A stretch of DNA of 64,000 nucleotides from JANQHS01 sp965227315 (GTDB lineage Bacteria; Bacteroidota; Bacteroidia; Cytophagales; CCMP332), in the NCBI GenBank assembly GCA_965227315.1, contig OZ245737.1, positions 2,046,001 through 2,110,000 on the forward strand, given 5' to 3'. Position 1 is the stretch's first letter. Each line of letters starts with the position of its first letter. The notes beneath the pieces are model-generated. The model was given only the letters and a program-made list of their open reading frames with translations, was not told the DNA's origin and did no database searches. Shown in pieces: positions 8,139 through 16,812 of the stretch. The position numbers were made by a program, and so were the translations under genes.

Positions 8139-9677
8139 ATGAAATTGTATCCAACCAAAGTTCTTCTAGTACTTTCCCTATTGGTCCTCGTCAGTGTGGG
8201 GAGATCATTCTCTCAGCCGATACAGGTATTGTCGGTCAGTGCACCGCCAAGTACTTTGCAATGCGTGTCCACAAGTGTTATGATGACGGTACAGTTGGGT
8301 TGCCTGAATTTCCAGTTCGACAGTACTTCATTTACGATCTCGGGCAATACCATTGATGTGGGAGCCTATTACTCGGATCCCGGGATATGTCTTCCGGCTA
8401 TCGGGACAGCCTCACACACCATAGTCCTGGGAAACGTACCGGCCGGCACCTATACCATCACGGCATCTTCTTATTTGGATCTCGTTCTTGGAAACTCGCA
8501 GATAACCACCATGACCTCCATCTCATGTTGCGGAGCCGTGCCTGCGATCAATGCAAGTGCCACCTCCATTTGTCCGGGAGATACCGTCACGTTTACCAAT
8601 GGATCTACAGGAGATAGTGTAAGGTCATGGTATGTGGACAATGTCTTTGTCAGCAATGCAAATAGCTTTGATCATGTATTTCCCAATGTGGGTTCCAGCG
8701 CTGTCAAACTGGTGGTCACGGGTAGCGGGGGCTGTCAGGATTCAAGCATCCAGAACATCACCGTCAATGCCTTGCCAAATGTAGATCTTGGGCCCGATAT
8801 AGCCTATTGTACAGGGACCAGTGCGACCTTGGATGCCGGCCCCGGATGGGTCTCCCAACTTTGGTCGACAGGGGCGACCACCCAGACCATATCCGTTTCC
8901 ATTCCCGGCCCTTATTCTGTGCAGGTGGTCGATGCTAATGGATGCAGCAACGGCGATAGCATCAATGTCACGGAAACACCCGTTCCTGTCGTGGATCTGG
9001 GAGGGAACGTGGTTACCTGTCCTGGCACGGTCACTCTGGATGCCGGAAACCCCGGGGCTAGCTACCAATGGAATACCGGAGATACCCTGCAATCGATTGT
9101 TGTTACCCAATCAGGTGGCTATGCCGTTACCGTTACCGCTGCGGGAGGATGTTCGGCCTATGATTCGGTTTTTGTGCTATTTCAATTGGCACCGAACGTT
9201 GATTTGGGATCCGATACCCTTATATGTGCCGGAAGTTCCATCACCCTGGATGCTACCGTCGCGGGAGCGACTGCATATCTGTGGTCGGACGGTTCGACCA
9301 ATCCTACTTTGACCATTTCCCCCAACAACCCTTCCGCTTATCATGTGACTGTGACCGGTAGTAATGGATGTGTAGGTTATGATACTATAATGATTGATCT
9401 TGCCATCTGCGATGGTTTGGAGAGAGGTATTGAAGACAAACTTTCGATTCATCCCAACCCGGCGAAGGATCATGTGGTTCTGGAATTTGAAGATGGAACC
9501 AATGGCGCATGGCAATTCGTTATTGTTGGGAATAATGGAAAAACCCTGAAAATGGGTACATTTGAAGTTGAAAAGAAGAAAACTGTGATCGATCTGGAGG
9601 GATTCTCTTCCGGAATTTATCTGATCAGACTCTTCAACGAAACAGAAACGGTGACCAGGAAACTGGTGATCGATTAA
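8139..9677 (+). CDS. Secreted T9SS type A cargo protein with PKD and Ig-like repeats
   Basis: 512-residue exported protein. A Sec signal peptide covers ~1-25 (cut near SFSQ). After an N-terminal beta-rich region (~26-130) comes a PKD-like domain (~134-210), then three Ig-like repeats of about 70 residues (213-282, 283-352, 353-422), each opening with VDLG and containing C.G and TLDA phrases. Residues ~430-512 form a type A T9SS sorting domain with the HPNPA motif and a final RKLVID strand. PorU/PorV, encoded 18 kb away, would process and anchor it. Likely an adhesin or structural surface protein; no catalytic domain is visible. Confidence 0.88.
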   Translation: MKLYPTKVLLVLSLLVLVSVGRSFSQPIQVLSVSAPPSTLQCVSTSVMMTVQLGCLNFQFDSTSFTISGNTIDVGAYYSDPGICLPAIGTASHTIVLGNVPAGTYTITASSYLDLVLGNSQITTMTSISCCGAVPAINASATSICPGDTVTFTNGSTGDSVRSWYVDNVFVSNANSFDHVFPNVGSSAVKLVVTGSGGCQDSSIQNITVNALPNVDLGPDIAYCTGTSATLDAGPGWVSQLWSTGATTQTISVSIPGPYSVQVVDANGCSNGDSINVTETPVPVVDLGGNVVTCPGTVTLDAGNPGASYQWNTGDTLQSIVVTQSGGYAVTVTAAGGCSAYDSVFVLFQLAPNVDLGSDTLICAGSSITLDATVAGATAYLWSDGSTNPTLTISPNNPSAYHVTVTGSNGCVGYDTIMIDLAICDGLERGIEDKLSIHPNPAKDHVVLEFEDGTNGAWQFVIVGNNGKTLKMGTFEVEKKKTVIDLEGFSSGIYLIRLFNETETVTRKLVID

Positions 9678-9700
9678 GATTTTAATTTGACCTCCAATTG

Positions 9701-9732
9701 AAAGGCCCTTGTCGTTTTCGACGGGGTCTTTC
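9701..9732 (+). terminator. Rho-independent-type hairpin after the first T9SS gene
   Basis: An inverted repeat, AAAGGCCCTTGTCG / CGACGGGGTCTTT with a TTTT loop and one bulged base, follows the stop codon by about 23 nt. The descending arm ends in a short T-rich stretch. It would end transcription before the next T9SS gene. Confidence 0.7.
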
Positions 9733-9836
9733 TAGTTATAACCCCTCTAGTAATCAAACCCCCTTTTTTTCGGATGAAACCGCGTTTTGAGTTTATGAAC
9801 AAACCTCACAAAATGGGCTTTGGCGGTATGAATAGG

Positions 9837-9844
9837 TAAATTTG
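9837..9844 (+). promoter_or_regulatory. Bacteroidota-type -7 box (TAnnTTTG)
   Basis: TAAATTTG lies 21 nt before the GTG start of the following T9SS gene. TAnnTTTG is the -7 element recognised by the Bacteroidota primary sigma factor. A TTTG occurs 14 nt upstream, shorter than the usual -33/-7 spacing, so the upstream element is uncertain. Confidence 0.5.
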
Positions 9845-9865
9845 TACTAGCAGCTGCAAAAACAC

Positions 9866-12800
9866 GTGACTCGTCTCAACCTTTATCTGATCTCAATTTT
9901 CCTTTCATCGAACTGTCTCGCACAGGAGATGCATTTATTCTCCGGAACCTCTTTTGAAGGGGCTACCGTCGCAGATATGGATATCGATGCGAACCAAAAC
10001 ATTTACGTGGCAGGTGAGTATTACTTCACCGGCGATTTTGATCCAGGACCTGGGGTGCACACATTAACGTGGAATGCACTTGCAGGCTCTCCGGGTTGGC
10101 GGCATGCCAATTACTATGTTTCCAAATTTGATTCTCTCGGATCATTTGTATGGGCATATGGTATCCAAAATTCCGATACAACGATTGGAGACATCCTCGT
10201 CGAAGCAAGTGATGCCGGATATGCAATTATTGCCGGTGGCTTTGGAAGTCATAGTGCTGTTGATTTTGATCCGGGGCCAGGGCAAATACTTTTAACATCA
10301 CATGGCGGTGCCGAGGACATATTCATTACAAGGGCAAATGATAATGGATCCGTTGAGTGGGCTTACGAAGTTGGAAGGAATCAATCGATGGATCCCTTTG
10401 GTGGGCAAAGAGAAATATTGGATTTGGACTTAGACGCTAAAGGAAATATTTATATCACGGGTCTTTTTCTGGATTCTATGGATTTTGATCCGGATCCGGT
10501 AGGGAGCAAAATTGTTGTTAGTAATGCAGGCTCATTGTTCATTCTAAAGCTAACTCCCGATGCCGAATATGATACCCTATTGGAATTTCCTATCAATAAC
10601 TTTCTATTATTCAGCTATTTCCATGTAAAAAGGCATCACTTTGGATTAGATATCAATGACTCCGGAGAAATATTCATCTATGGTTCAATTCAACCTGGAA
10701 ATGGGATAGATACCGACCCCGGGCCAGGAACAAACATCGTTAGCGGGAACTCCAGCATGGGCTTTGTTCAGAAACTGGATACCAACCTTTCGGTTGTTTG
10801 GAACAAAACACTTGATTATGCACCATTGGCAATTGGTCATGCCATTTCTGAGATCAGTGAAATTCAACTCGATGGAGATAGCATGTTATATCTTGCGGGC
10901 CAATTCAAGGGACATGTGGATTTTGACCCGGGAACCGGATCTCATGTGGCTATTTCTACTGTCCCTGATCCTTACTTTCTAAAATGGACTCAAAACGGTG
11001 ATTTTGAATGGGTTTATATCCTTGATAATGGAGGCAGCACCTCCGAACGTTCCAATCAAGGAAGTCTTATCTGTCCAGGGCCTGATAATTTAATTGTTGC
11101 CTCAGGCTGGGTAACAAATACTTTGGACTTCGATCCGGGACCAGGTATGGTATTGGAAGGTCCTGATACCAAACCTCAGGCTCAATTCACATTGTTAATG
11201 GACCGGCAAGGGAATTTCGTAGACGTCGATGTTATGGATAATGACTACTTCTGGTTCAATCAATATTTGGGTGGACTGAAATTTTTGGAAGATGGATCAA
11301 TTTTAAAAGCAGGTCATTTCAGAGACTCTATTGATGTTGATCCTGATACATCCACTTATTATCTGCACTCAAATGCTCCTCCCTCATACTTTCGATTCAA
11401 TTGCTTTTTCCAACAATTGTCTTTGGATAGCTGTAATAAAATTCTTGTAGAAACCGATAGCCTGGTGGAGGTCGGATGCAATTCCGCTGGAAATCTTTAT
11501 GCTCAAGCGTTCAGGGGAAATGCTCCCTATACTTATTCGTGGAATACAAACCCGGTTCAAAATGGCCCCTCGGCAAGTTTTTCAAGCCTGGGGACCTATA
11601 CCTTAACCGTTGGTGATTCAACAGGTTGCTCGATAGATCGATATTATTTTATTCCTGGCCCTGAAAACCCGAATGACTTTGATTTAAAGACAAATTTGAC
11701 CCTTGGAGTGCTCAGACCGGGATTCCCTGCTTCGATTTCATTGAATGCTTTTAATGATGGTTGCACTATGGTAAGCGGGGATCTATGCCTCGTTCTTGAT
11801 TCAGTTCTTCAATTTGATAGCGCAAGCATCCAGCCTTCAAGTTTTAGTGGGGATACTCTTTGCTGGACTTTTTCTGACCTGAATTTTGATAGTGCTTACT
11901 TGAATCCAATAGTATACGTGACAGTATCTCCCGCGTCCATTCCAGGAAATCAGGTTTGCCTGGAAACCTATATTACTCCTTTTCTACTCGATGTGGATTC
12001 CACGAACAACCGGAAACTCTATTGCATCCCGATCATTGGTAGTTATGATCCGAACGATAAGCAGGTCTATCCACAAGGAGAATGCGCTTCAAACTATATA
12101 CTTCCGGACTCTAGCTTCACCTACACCATTCGTTTCCAAAATACAGGCAATGCTCCAGCTATAAACATCAAGATCCTGGACGAGATTGATCAATCCCTTG
12201 ATTTGAATAGCTTTTCAGTGGTCGGGTCAAGTCATGAATATCCGGGCGTTGAAATTCTAACGGGGAATGTAGTTCAATTCAGCTACGACAGCATAATGCT
12301 GCCTGATAGTGTTCATAATGAACCCATGAGTCATGGCTATGTGATGTTTGAGATCAAGCCTAAACCAGGCTTGCCGGACGGTACGCGGATCGAGAATACC
12401 GCTGACATCTATTTCGATTTCAACTCCCCAATCCAGACCAATACCGTCTTTTCCACTATGGTTAATTCCATTCCATATGTCGATGCTTCGGTCAGCGTTA
12501 ACAATAAGACACTCGTGGCCAACATGCCCGGTGTTCAATACCAGTGGGTTACCTGTGATTCCGGATCCGTTGACCCAGGAGATACGCTCAGAACGTTTAC
12601 TCCGACCCTAGCTGGGACTTATGCATGCATCATCACATATCAGGGTTGTTCGAAAACCTCCGATTGTATCCACGTAAATCCCTTGGGAATTGAGCAAGGA
12701 GCTACGGATAAAATTCGGATCTTCCCAAATCCTAGTTCTGGGTCATTCAGCATCAATCTGGACCATGGTTCTTCAACAGGCAATTCGCTCCTGATTATCC

Positions 12801-12946
12801 GGGATATAGGAGGAAAACAGGTTTACACTAAAAAGATTGGCAACGAAAGAGTATCCACACTGGACCTTGATCTTTCTTCCGGAATGTACATACTAACAAT
12901 ACGGCGAGAAGATAATGAGCAAAGAATTAAGCTCATTATCGAGTAA
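9866..12946 (+). CDS. Large secreted T9SS type A protein with seven FDPGPG repeats
   Basis: 1026-residue exported protein starting at GTG 9866; an in-frame stop lies at 9848 and the next ATG would remove the signal peptide (~1-20, ending CLAQ). Residues ~25-500 carry seven copies of a DFDPGPG-like motif (near 57, 133, 207, 282, 352, 421, 490) spaced about 69-76 residues, each next to NIYVAG- or LYLAG-like strands, consistent with a seven-unit beta-propeller resembling SBBP repeats. A SPRB/Ig-like region (~525-600) and a DUF7619/DUF11-like domain starting SYDPNDKQV (~725-865) follow, then a type A sorting domain (~945-1026) with FPNPSSG. Role unknown; surface-exposed or secreted by context. 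Confidence 0.87.
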   Translation: MTRLNLYLISIFLSSNCLAQEMHLFSGTSFEGATVADMDIDANQNIYVAGEYYFTGDFDPGPGVHTLTWNALAGSPGWRHANYYVSKFDSLGSFVWAYGIQNSDTTIGDILVEASDAGYAIIAGGFGSHSAVDFDPGPGQILLTSHGGAEDIFITRANDNGSVEWAYEVGRNQSMDPFGGQREILDLDLDAKGNIYITGLFLDSMDFDPDPVGSKIVVSNAGSLFILKLTPDAEYDTLLEFPINNFLLFSYFHVKRHHFGLDINDSGEIFIYGSIQPGNGIDTDPGPGTNIVSGNSSMGFVQKLDTNLSVVWNKTLDYAPLAIGHAISEISEIQLDGDSMLYLAGQFKGHVDFDPGTGSHVAISTVPDPYFLKWTQNGDFEWVYILDNGGSTSERSNQGSLICPGPDNLIVASGWVTNTLDFDPGPGMVLEGPDTKPQAQFTLLMDRQGNFVDVDVMDNDYFWFNQYLGGLKFLEDGSILKAGHFRDSIDVDPDTSTYYLHSNAPPSYFRFNCFFQQLSLDSCNKILVETDSLVEVGCNSAGNLYAQAFRGNAPYTYSWNTNPVQNGPSASFSSLGTYTLTVGDSTGCSIDRYYFIPGPENPNDFDLKTNLTLGVLRPGFPASISLNAFNDGCTMVSGDLCLVLDSVLQFDSASIQPSSFSGDTLCWTFSDLNFDSAYLNPIVYVTVSPASIPGNQVCLETYITPFLLDVDSTNNRKLYCIPIIGSYDPNDKQVYPQGECASNYILPDSSFTYTIRFQNTGNAPAINIKILDEIDQSLDLNSFSVVGSSHEYPGVEILTGNVVQFSYDSIMLPDSVHNEPMSHGYVMFEIKPKPGLPDGTRIENTADIYFDFNSPIQTNTVFSTMVNSIPYVDASVSVNNKTLVANMPGVQYQWVTCDSGSVDPGDTLRTFTPTLAGTYACIITYQGCSKTSDCIHVNPLGIEQGATDKIRIFPNPSSGSFSINLDHGSSTGNSLLIIRDIGGKQVYTKKIGNERVSTLDLDLSSGMYILTIRREDNEQRIKLIIE

Positions 12947-12951
12947 ATATT

Positions 12952-13389
12952 TTACTCAATCTCCTTATGATGCCACTCCAGATCGGAAGGCTCAAAGCCA
13001 AACTGAGCGTAGAGTTCCTTGGCTGAATGGTTTTTCTTTTCCACTTCCAGATGGATCCCTGAAAGCCCTAGTTTTTTCGCTTCCCCTATGATGAATTCCA
13101 TGACCTTCTTTCCATGTCCCTTTCCCCTGAATTCCTTTTTAAAGTACAATTCATCCAGCAGGGCATCTTTTCCACCATATCCAAATGAAAATCCAAAGCT
13201 TAGCACGGCATAGCCTATAATATTCTCACCGTCACGGATCAGCCATAAGCGACCAAGCCCGGGATCCGAGATGAATTCATGAATGTTCTTCAATGCCTTT
13301 TCCCGATCAAAGGGATAATTGAACATCTCATAGAAATCGGCCATCATATCTGCGATGTCCTGCCTGAAGGAATGAATGGCCGGGATCAT
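12952..13389 (-). CDS. GNAT family N-acetyltransferase
   Basis: 145-residue protein with the complete GNAT fold: N-terminal helices, the strand GYAVLSFGFSF, the acceptor strand LDELYF, the acetyl-CoA pyrophosphate-binding motif RGKGHGKK (Q/RxxGxG/A) and the C-terminal motif AKELYAQFGFE. It transfers an acetyl group from acetyl-CoA to an amine; the substrate cannot be read from the sequence. It has its own upstream TACCTTTG box (13460-13467), so it is probably transcribed separately from the prfA operon behind it. It ends 5 nt from the convergent T9SS gene. Confidence 0.9.
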   Translation of the reverse strand: MIPAIHSFRQDIADMMADFYEMFNYPFDREKALKNIHEFISDPGLGRLWLIRDGENIIGYAVLSFGFSFGYGGKDALLDELYFKKEFRGKGHGKKVMEFIIGEAKKLGLSGIHLEVEKKNHSAKELYAQFGFEPSDLEWHHKEIE

Positions 13390-13459
13390 GTTGAATCCTT
13401 TGTCAGGAAGTGTGTCTGGAATGAAAGCCTTCAGAACGGATAGGTTTGATTCGGTATCT

Positions 13460-13467
13460 CAAAGGTA
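13460..13467 (-). promoter_or_regulatory. TAnnTTTG promoter box for the GNAT gene
   Basis: On the minus strand this reads TACCTTTG, a match to the Bacteroidota -7 element. It lies in the 79-nt gap between the sulfotransferase and GNAT genes, 70 nt from the GNAT start, longer than at other genes here. Confidence 0.4.
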
Positions 13468-13468
13468 T

Positions 13469-14239
13469 TCAGGAATTGCTTTCTTTTTCATGCGGGTCTA
13501 AAATCCTGTATCCAAGCTCTTTGGTGAGGTTCTGGTCAAGTGCCGAATTGATGATCGCAATCTGATCAGGTGAGAGATCCTCCTGCCATTTTTCCGTGAG
13601 ATAGTACTGCCGATAGTAATCAAAATCTTTGCCCTTATCCTCCTTGGTGGACCTTTGCACATTCTTAAAATCCTGCAGATCCTGTCCGATTCTTTTAGAA
13701 ACTTTTTGCAGCGCTTCCCATGGTTCGCTGATCAGATCCTCATAGCGCAACAGCATGGAATGCCCTTTATTCCTGTTGGTAAACCCGAGGTAGGATTGTG
13801 TTTTCCGGTTCCATAATTCAACCGGGTTTTCGAATCGATCCCTCGACCAGTTTTCCCTTCCGGTTGTTCGCCAATCGGTTTTAAGGAACTCTTCCAGGCT
13901 ATCTTTTTTCTCTCCGATGTATTGGTACGGTCGTTTGTAGAGGGATAGGATAAAGCTATATGGGTTTTTGACCATGAAAATGATCAGCAGCCGGTCCAGA
14001 TAAGGAAATTGATCCACGAGCTTCTGATCCGGGGCCATGGAGTGTTTCCAGCCCAGGTTTGACTGCCTTGTAAAACGAAAATAGAGGTCATGGCTTAGCT
14101 CAAAGCGCTTTAACGGAACCCTTCGATGAGGACTTCCCCGAAGGAGTTTGCAGTCGAAGTTCAATGCCAGAAGCTGATCCAGGTAATTGGTCCCGCAATT
14201 CCTTTCTCCCATAACCTTGATGTGCGGAAGCTGACTCAA
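13469..14239 (-). CDS. Sulfotransferase family protein
   Basis: 256-residue protein resembling PAPS-dependent sulfotransferases. The N-terminal phrase GERNCGTNYLDQLL (11-24) occupies the position of the 5'-phosphosulfate-binding loop, and VKNPYSFILSLYKRPY (~84-99) that of the 3'-phosphate-binding RxPxxxxxS motif. A later segment SMLLRYEDLI matches the family RYEDL strand. The protein lacks a signal peptide and should be cytoplasmic, modifying a carbohydrate or small molecule. It is the last gene of the prfA-led operon and overlaps the DJ-1/PfpI gene by 4 nt. The family is fairly secure; the acceptor is unknown. Confidence 0.75.
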   Translation of the reverse strand: MSQLPHIKVMGERNCGTNYLDQLLALNFDCKLLRGSPHRRVPLKRFELSHDLYFRFTRQSNLGWKHSMAPDQKLVDQFPYLDRLLIIFMVKNPYSFILSLYKRPYQYIGEKKDSLEEFLKTDWRTTGRENWSRDRFENPVELWNRKTQSYLGFTNRNKGHSMLLRYEDLISEPWEALQKVSKRIGQDLQDFKNVQRSTKEDKGKDFDYYRQYYLTEKWQEDLSPDQIAIINSALDQNLTKELGYRILDPHEKESNS

Positions 14240-14967
14240 TTTCTTACCTGTTTTTGATCGACCCTGATATATGGTATCTCCCGGAGATCCCAGTCGATCA
14301 CCATGCCTTTGGCGATTTCATCGGCGACCTTCTTTCCATAAAGATGCTCGACGAGGTACAAACTGGCTTCAAATGACTTTGCTCCACCGGCAGAGCTGAT
14401 GAATCGGCCATCATGTACAAAGAGTACCGAATCATGAACAATAAGGTCGGGGTATCTTTCTCTATAAAGCTCGATATCAGCCGGAAAGGTGGTCGATTCC
14501 TTTCCCTCCAATACACCGGCTTCCGCTAGCACAAAGGCTCCATCGCAATGCGACATGATAAATTCTGCAGAAGTTGAGATCTGCCTGACGAAGTTGAGCA
14601 TTTGCCGGTCTTCAAGGTCGGAATTCAGATGATGTTCTGCACTGGGTACCACCAAAATATCGATCCGGGTTAGAGTATCTTCCAGATAATTCAGATCCGG
14701 AATAAGCCGTATCCCTTCAAATGTCGTGATGGGCTCGCTGGTCTTTGCAACCGTAAAAACGTTCATGGCCCTGATATTATCCCGAAATCGGGTATGATGG
14801 AAAATGTCGAATGGTGCGGTCAGCTCCGTATTGTAGACCCCATCCATAATCAGGAAGGCCACATTGTAATACTCAGTATTGAGATTGACGATTTGAGGAC
14901 TTTCTCCTTCTGGCTCACCCATGGGTGCATCGCAGGACGAAACCATGAACAGGAGAATGAGGATCAA
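14236..14967 (-). CDS. DJ-1/PfpI family lipoprotein (class I glutamine amidotransferase-like)
   Basis: DJ-1/PfpI superfamily protein with a short hydrophobic leader ending in VSSC (lipobox), so probably an envelope lipoprotein. The nucleophile-elbow region reads SHCDGAFVLAEAGVLEG, with the Cys expected at the superfamily nucleophile, and SAGGAKSFEASLYLVEHL follows as in AraC-associated and isocyanide-hydratase-like members. The start is uncertain: TTG at 14967 forms a TTGA overlap with the yjbQ stop and has GGGGGA just upstream, giving 243 residues; an ATG at 15042 would add a basic n-region but overlap yjbQ by 79 nt. I prefer TTG. Enzymatic activity is not predictable. Confidence 0.82.
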   Translation of the reverse strand: MILILLFMVSSCDAPMGEPEGESPQIVNLNTEYYNVAFLIMDGVYNTELTAPFDIFHHTRFRDNIRAMNVFTVAKTSEPITTFEGIRLIPDLNYLEDTLTRIDILVVPSAEHHLNSDLEDRQMLNFVRQISTSAEFIMSHCDGAFVLAEAGVLEGKESTTFPADIELYRERYPDLIVHDSVLFVHDGRFISSAGGAKSFEASLYLVEHLYGKKVADEIAKGMVIDWDLREIPYIRVDQKQVRN

Positions 14968-15383
14968 TCCCCCCAGGCCGTGAGTACCAGCTTTCTGCTG
15001 CCCGCGTGGTCGCGATGTTCGCAAAGGTAAATTCCCTGCCATGTGCCCAAATTAAGCCTTCCATTGGAAACTGGGATCAAAACAGAACTTCCCAAAAGCG
15101 AGGCCTTGATATGTGCGGGCATATCATCCGATCCTTCGAAAGTGTGGCGATAATACGGGGCATTTTCAGGAACCATTTTGTTGAAATGGCTTTCAAAATC
15201 CTGCCTTACGGTGGGATCGGCATTTTCGTTAATGCTCAGGGAAGCGGAAGTATGCTTGATGAAGACCTGGAGCATTCCGATGCCCAGATCCCTGATCTCC
15301 GGTATTGAGGATTCAACTTCCCCGGTGATGAGGTGAAAACCTCGTGAAAAGGGACCAACCGAAATTTCTACCTGGGCTGTCAT
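14964..15383 (-). CDS. yjbQ: YjbQ family protein (secondary thiamine-phosphate synthase type)
   Basis: 139-residue UPF0047/YjbQ protein. The family signatures are visible: LQVFIKHTSASLSINENADPTV (first part), then HIKASLLGSS, and LGTWQGIYLCEHRD near the C terminus, containing the conserved His and Glu residues that form the putative active site. Some members have weak thiamine-phosphate synthase activity, but the true role is unresolved. Length is typical. The start overlaps the stop of the upstream beta-helix gene by 4 nt (ATGA) and its stop overlaps the DJ-1-like gene, so it is an internal gene of the prfA operon. Confidence 0.92.
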   Translation of the reverse strand: MTAQVEISVGPFSRGFHLITGEVESSIPEIRDLGIGMLQVFIKHTSASLSINENADPTVRQDFESHFNKMVPENAPYYRHTFEGSDDMPAHIKASLLGSSVLIPVSNGRLNLGTWQGIYLCEHRDHAGSRKLVLTAWGD

Positions 15384-16810
15384 CCATCCTGCCTTTCATA
15401 CGCTCCCATATCGGGCAATCCGTCATTCCTGGGCTCCCCGTTCAGATCAAAGGGGGGGAAACTGGTGTTGGGATTTCCAACGTTCTGTGCAGGAGAAAGG
15501 GTATCAAGCCTGTAGTCATACTCTTCGGGATCAACAAACTGCAGTGTATCCGTGCTTGAGGAAACCGTATTTCCCAATAATTCCATGAGTTCGGCCTGAT
15601 CCTTATCGCTGATCTTCAGAAAATTGAATCCTGCGAGCATACTGCTCGACGGATCAAGGAAAGAGGAAATGTATTCATCCGGGATATTTCCCCAGCTGAT
15701 GCTGTTTTCCATTTCAAAATCCATCCTGTTGATCTCATTGTTTCCCGGGATGCCTGTCGAGTCGGGGAACCAGTCCGTCACAAACATTCCCGGATCATCC
15801 TGCCGGCTGAAGTCAAACCCATAGGTAGCCACGGTCACATGTTTTAGCCTCCATGTTCCTCCGAGGAAGGCACCGATGCCATAGCGCCCGCAATTGGTGA
15901 TCAACGTATTTTCAGCAATGCAGGCACCCCCATAGGACACAATTCCATCCAGGGTCATATTCTTGATGATGGTGTTTGTAACCGTAACGTCGGGCCGGTT
16001 GACATCATAGACATTGCCGACCTGTATTCCTGAGATCCCGTTTTTGATAATGGCCCAGTCGATCTCATTGTTCTTCGAAGGGTCCAGCAACCAAATTCCA
16101 GCCTGAAATATCGTATTTCCCCATTGACCCGGTTGGTTTTCGTATTCTTCCTCCAGCCGGGTTCCGCAAAAGGTGACGGGTTCATCAATGGTACCATTCA
16201 CATCGATCGTCCCCCACACAAAGAAGGTGGAATTGTTATCCAGATAAACCCTTGTTCCCGGTTCTATGGTCAGAGCGCAATTGGTGTCAACCCCCACTGA
16301 ATTGATGATGACTATGGGTAGATCCTTGGTCCAGGTAATATCACAACCCAAGAGGGAATCCTCATAATAAATAGCATCCTGACCCCAGGACCTGAGGTAT
16401 ACCCTTTGTCTGTTCCCATTGGTGAAGAACAGGATGGAGTCCTCAACCAGGAATGGCGTGTTCTGACCTCCGGCATCAACCTGAACGGTGATGAGGACAT
16501 AAATACTATCTCCACCCCTGATCTCCACTTCCTTGGCATGATCCGTTTCGTCTCCATTCACGATAATGGTGTATGGTGAACCTGATCCTCCTGCCAGCAA
16601 CACATCGGAGATAATGACAGCATTGGATGAAGGGTTAAACACTCTCAACCTTTTGGTGATGTTCCTGATCTCCGAGAAGACGGTGTCGAAAATGATCGAG
16701 TCCGTAGAAAAGCGAAGACTTGCCGATGGATCCGTGGTGACCACCTCATTTTGCGGGGTGCATCGCCATACCAATAGCAGGCCAAGAACGAATCCAATGA
16801 AGTATTTCAT
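15380..16810 (-). CDS. Exported right-handed beta-helix protein
   Basis: 476-residue exported protein. The N terminus MKYFIGFVLGLLLVWRC looks like a lipoprotein signal, although Arg just before the Cys is unusual for a lipobox. Residues ~30-130 form an Ig/ASH-like beta domain (SIIFDTVFSEIRNITKRL, as in choice-of-anchor D domains). From ~165 to ~380 are beta-helix rungs (TIEPGTRVYLDNNSTFFVWG, NTIIKNMTLDGIVSYGG, NTLITNCGRYGIGAF). The C terminus has DLNGEPRNDGLPDMGAYE, the usual ending of Bacteroidota parallel beta-helix proteins. It may bind or cleave polysaccharide, but no lyase residues can be assigned. It starts 2 nt after prfA. Confidence 0.85.
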   Translation of the reverse strand: MKYFIGFVLGLLLVWRCTPQNEVVTTDPSASLRFSTDSIIFDTVFSEIRNITKRLRVFNPSSNAVIISDVLLAGGSGSPYTIIVNGDETDHAKEVEIRGGDSIYVLITVQVDAGGQNTPFLVEDSILFFTNGNRQRVYLRSWGQDAIYYEDSLLGCDITWTKDLPIVIINSVGVDTNCALTIEPGTRVYLDNNSTFFVWGTIDVNGTIDEPVTFCGTRLEEEYENQPGQWGNTIFQAGIWLLDPSKNNEIDWAIIKNGISGIQVGNVYDVNRPDVTVTNTIIKNMTLDGIVSYGGACIAENTLITNCGRYGIGAFLGGTWRLKHVTVATYGFDFSRQDDPGMFVTDWFPDSTGIPGNNEINRMDFEMENSISWGNIPDEYISSFLDPSSSMLAGFNFLKISDKDQAELMELLGNTVSSSTDTLQFVDPEEYDYRLDTLSPAQNVGNPNTSFPPFDLNGEPRNDGLPDMGAYERQDG

Positions 16811-16812
16811 GA

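Noticed and set aside
14968..15042. ATG at 15042 as the start of the DJ-1/PfpI lipoprotein
   Set aside because: Requires a 79-nt overlap with yjbQ; the TTGA junction at 14964-14967 is preferred, though the ATG version has a better signal-peptide n-region, so this is not excluded.
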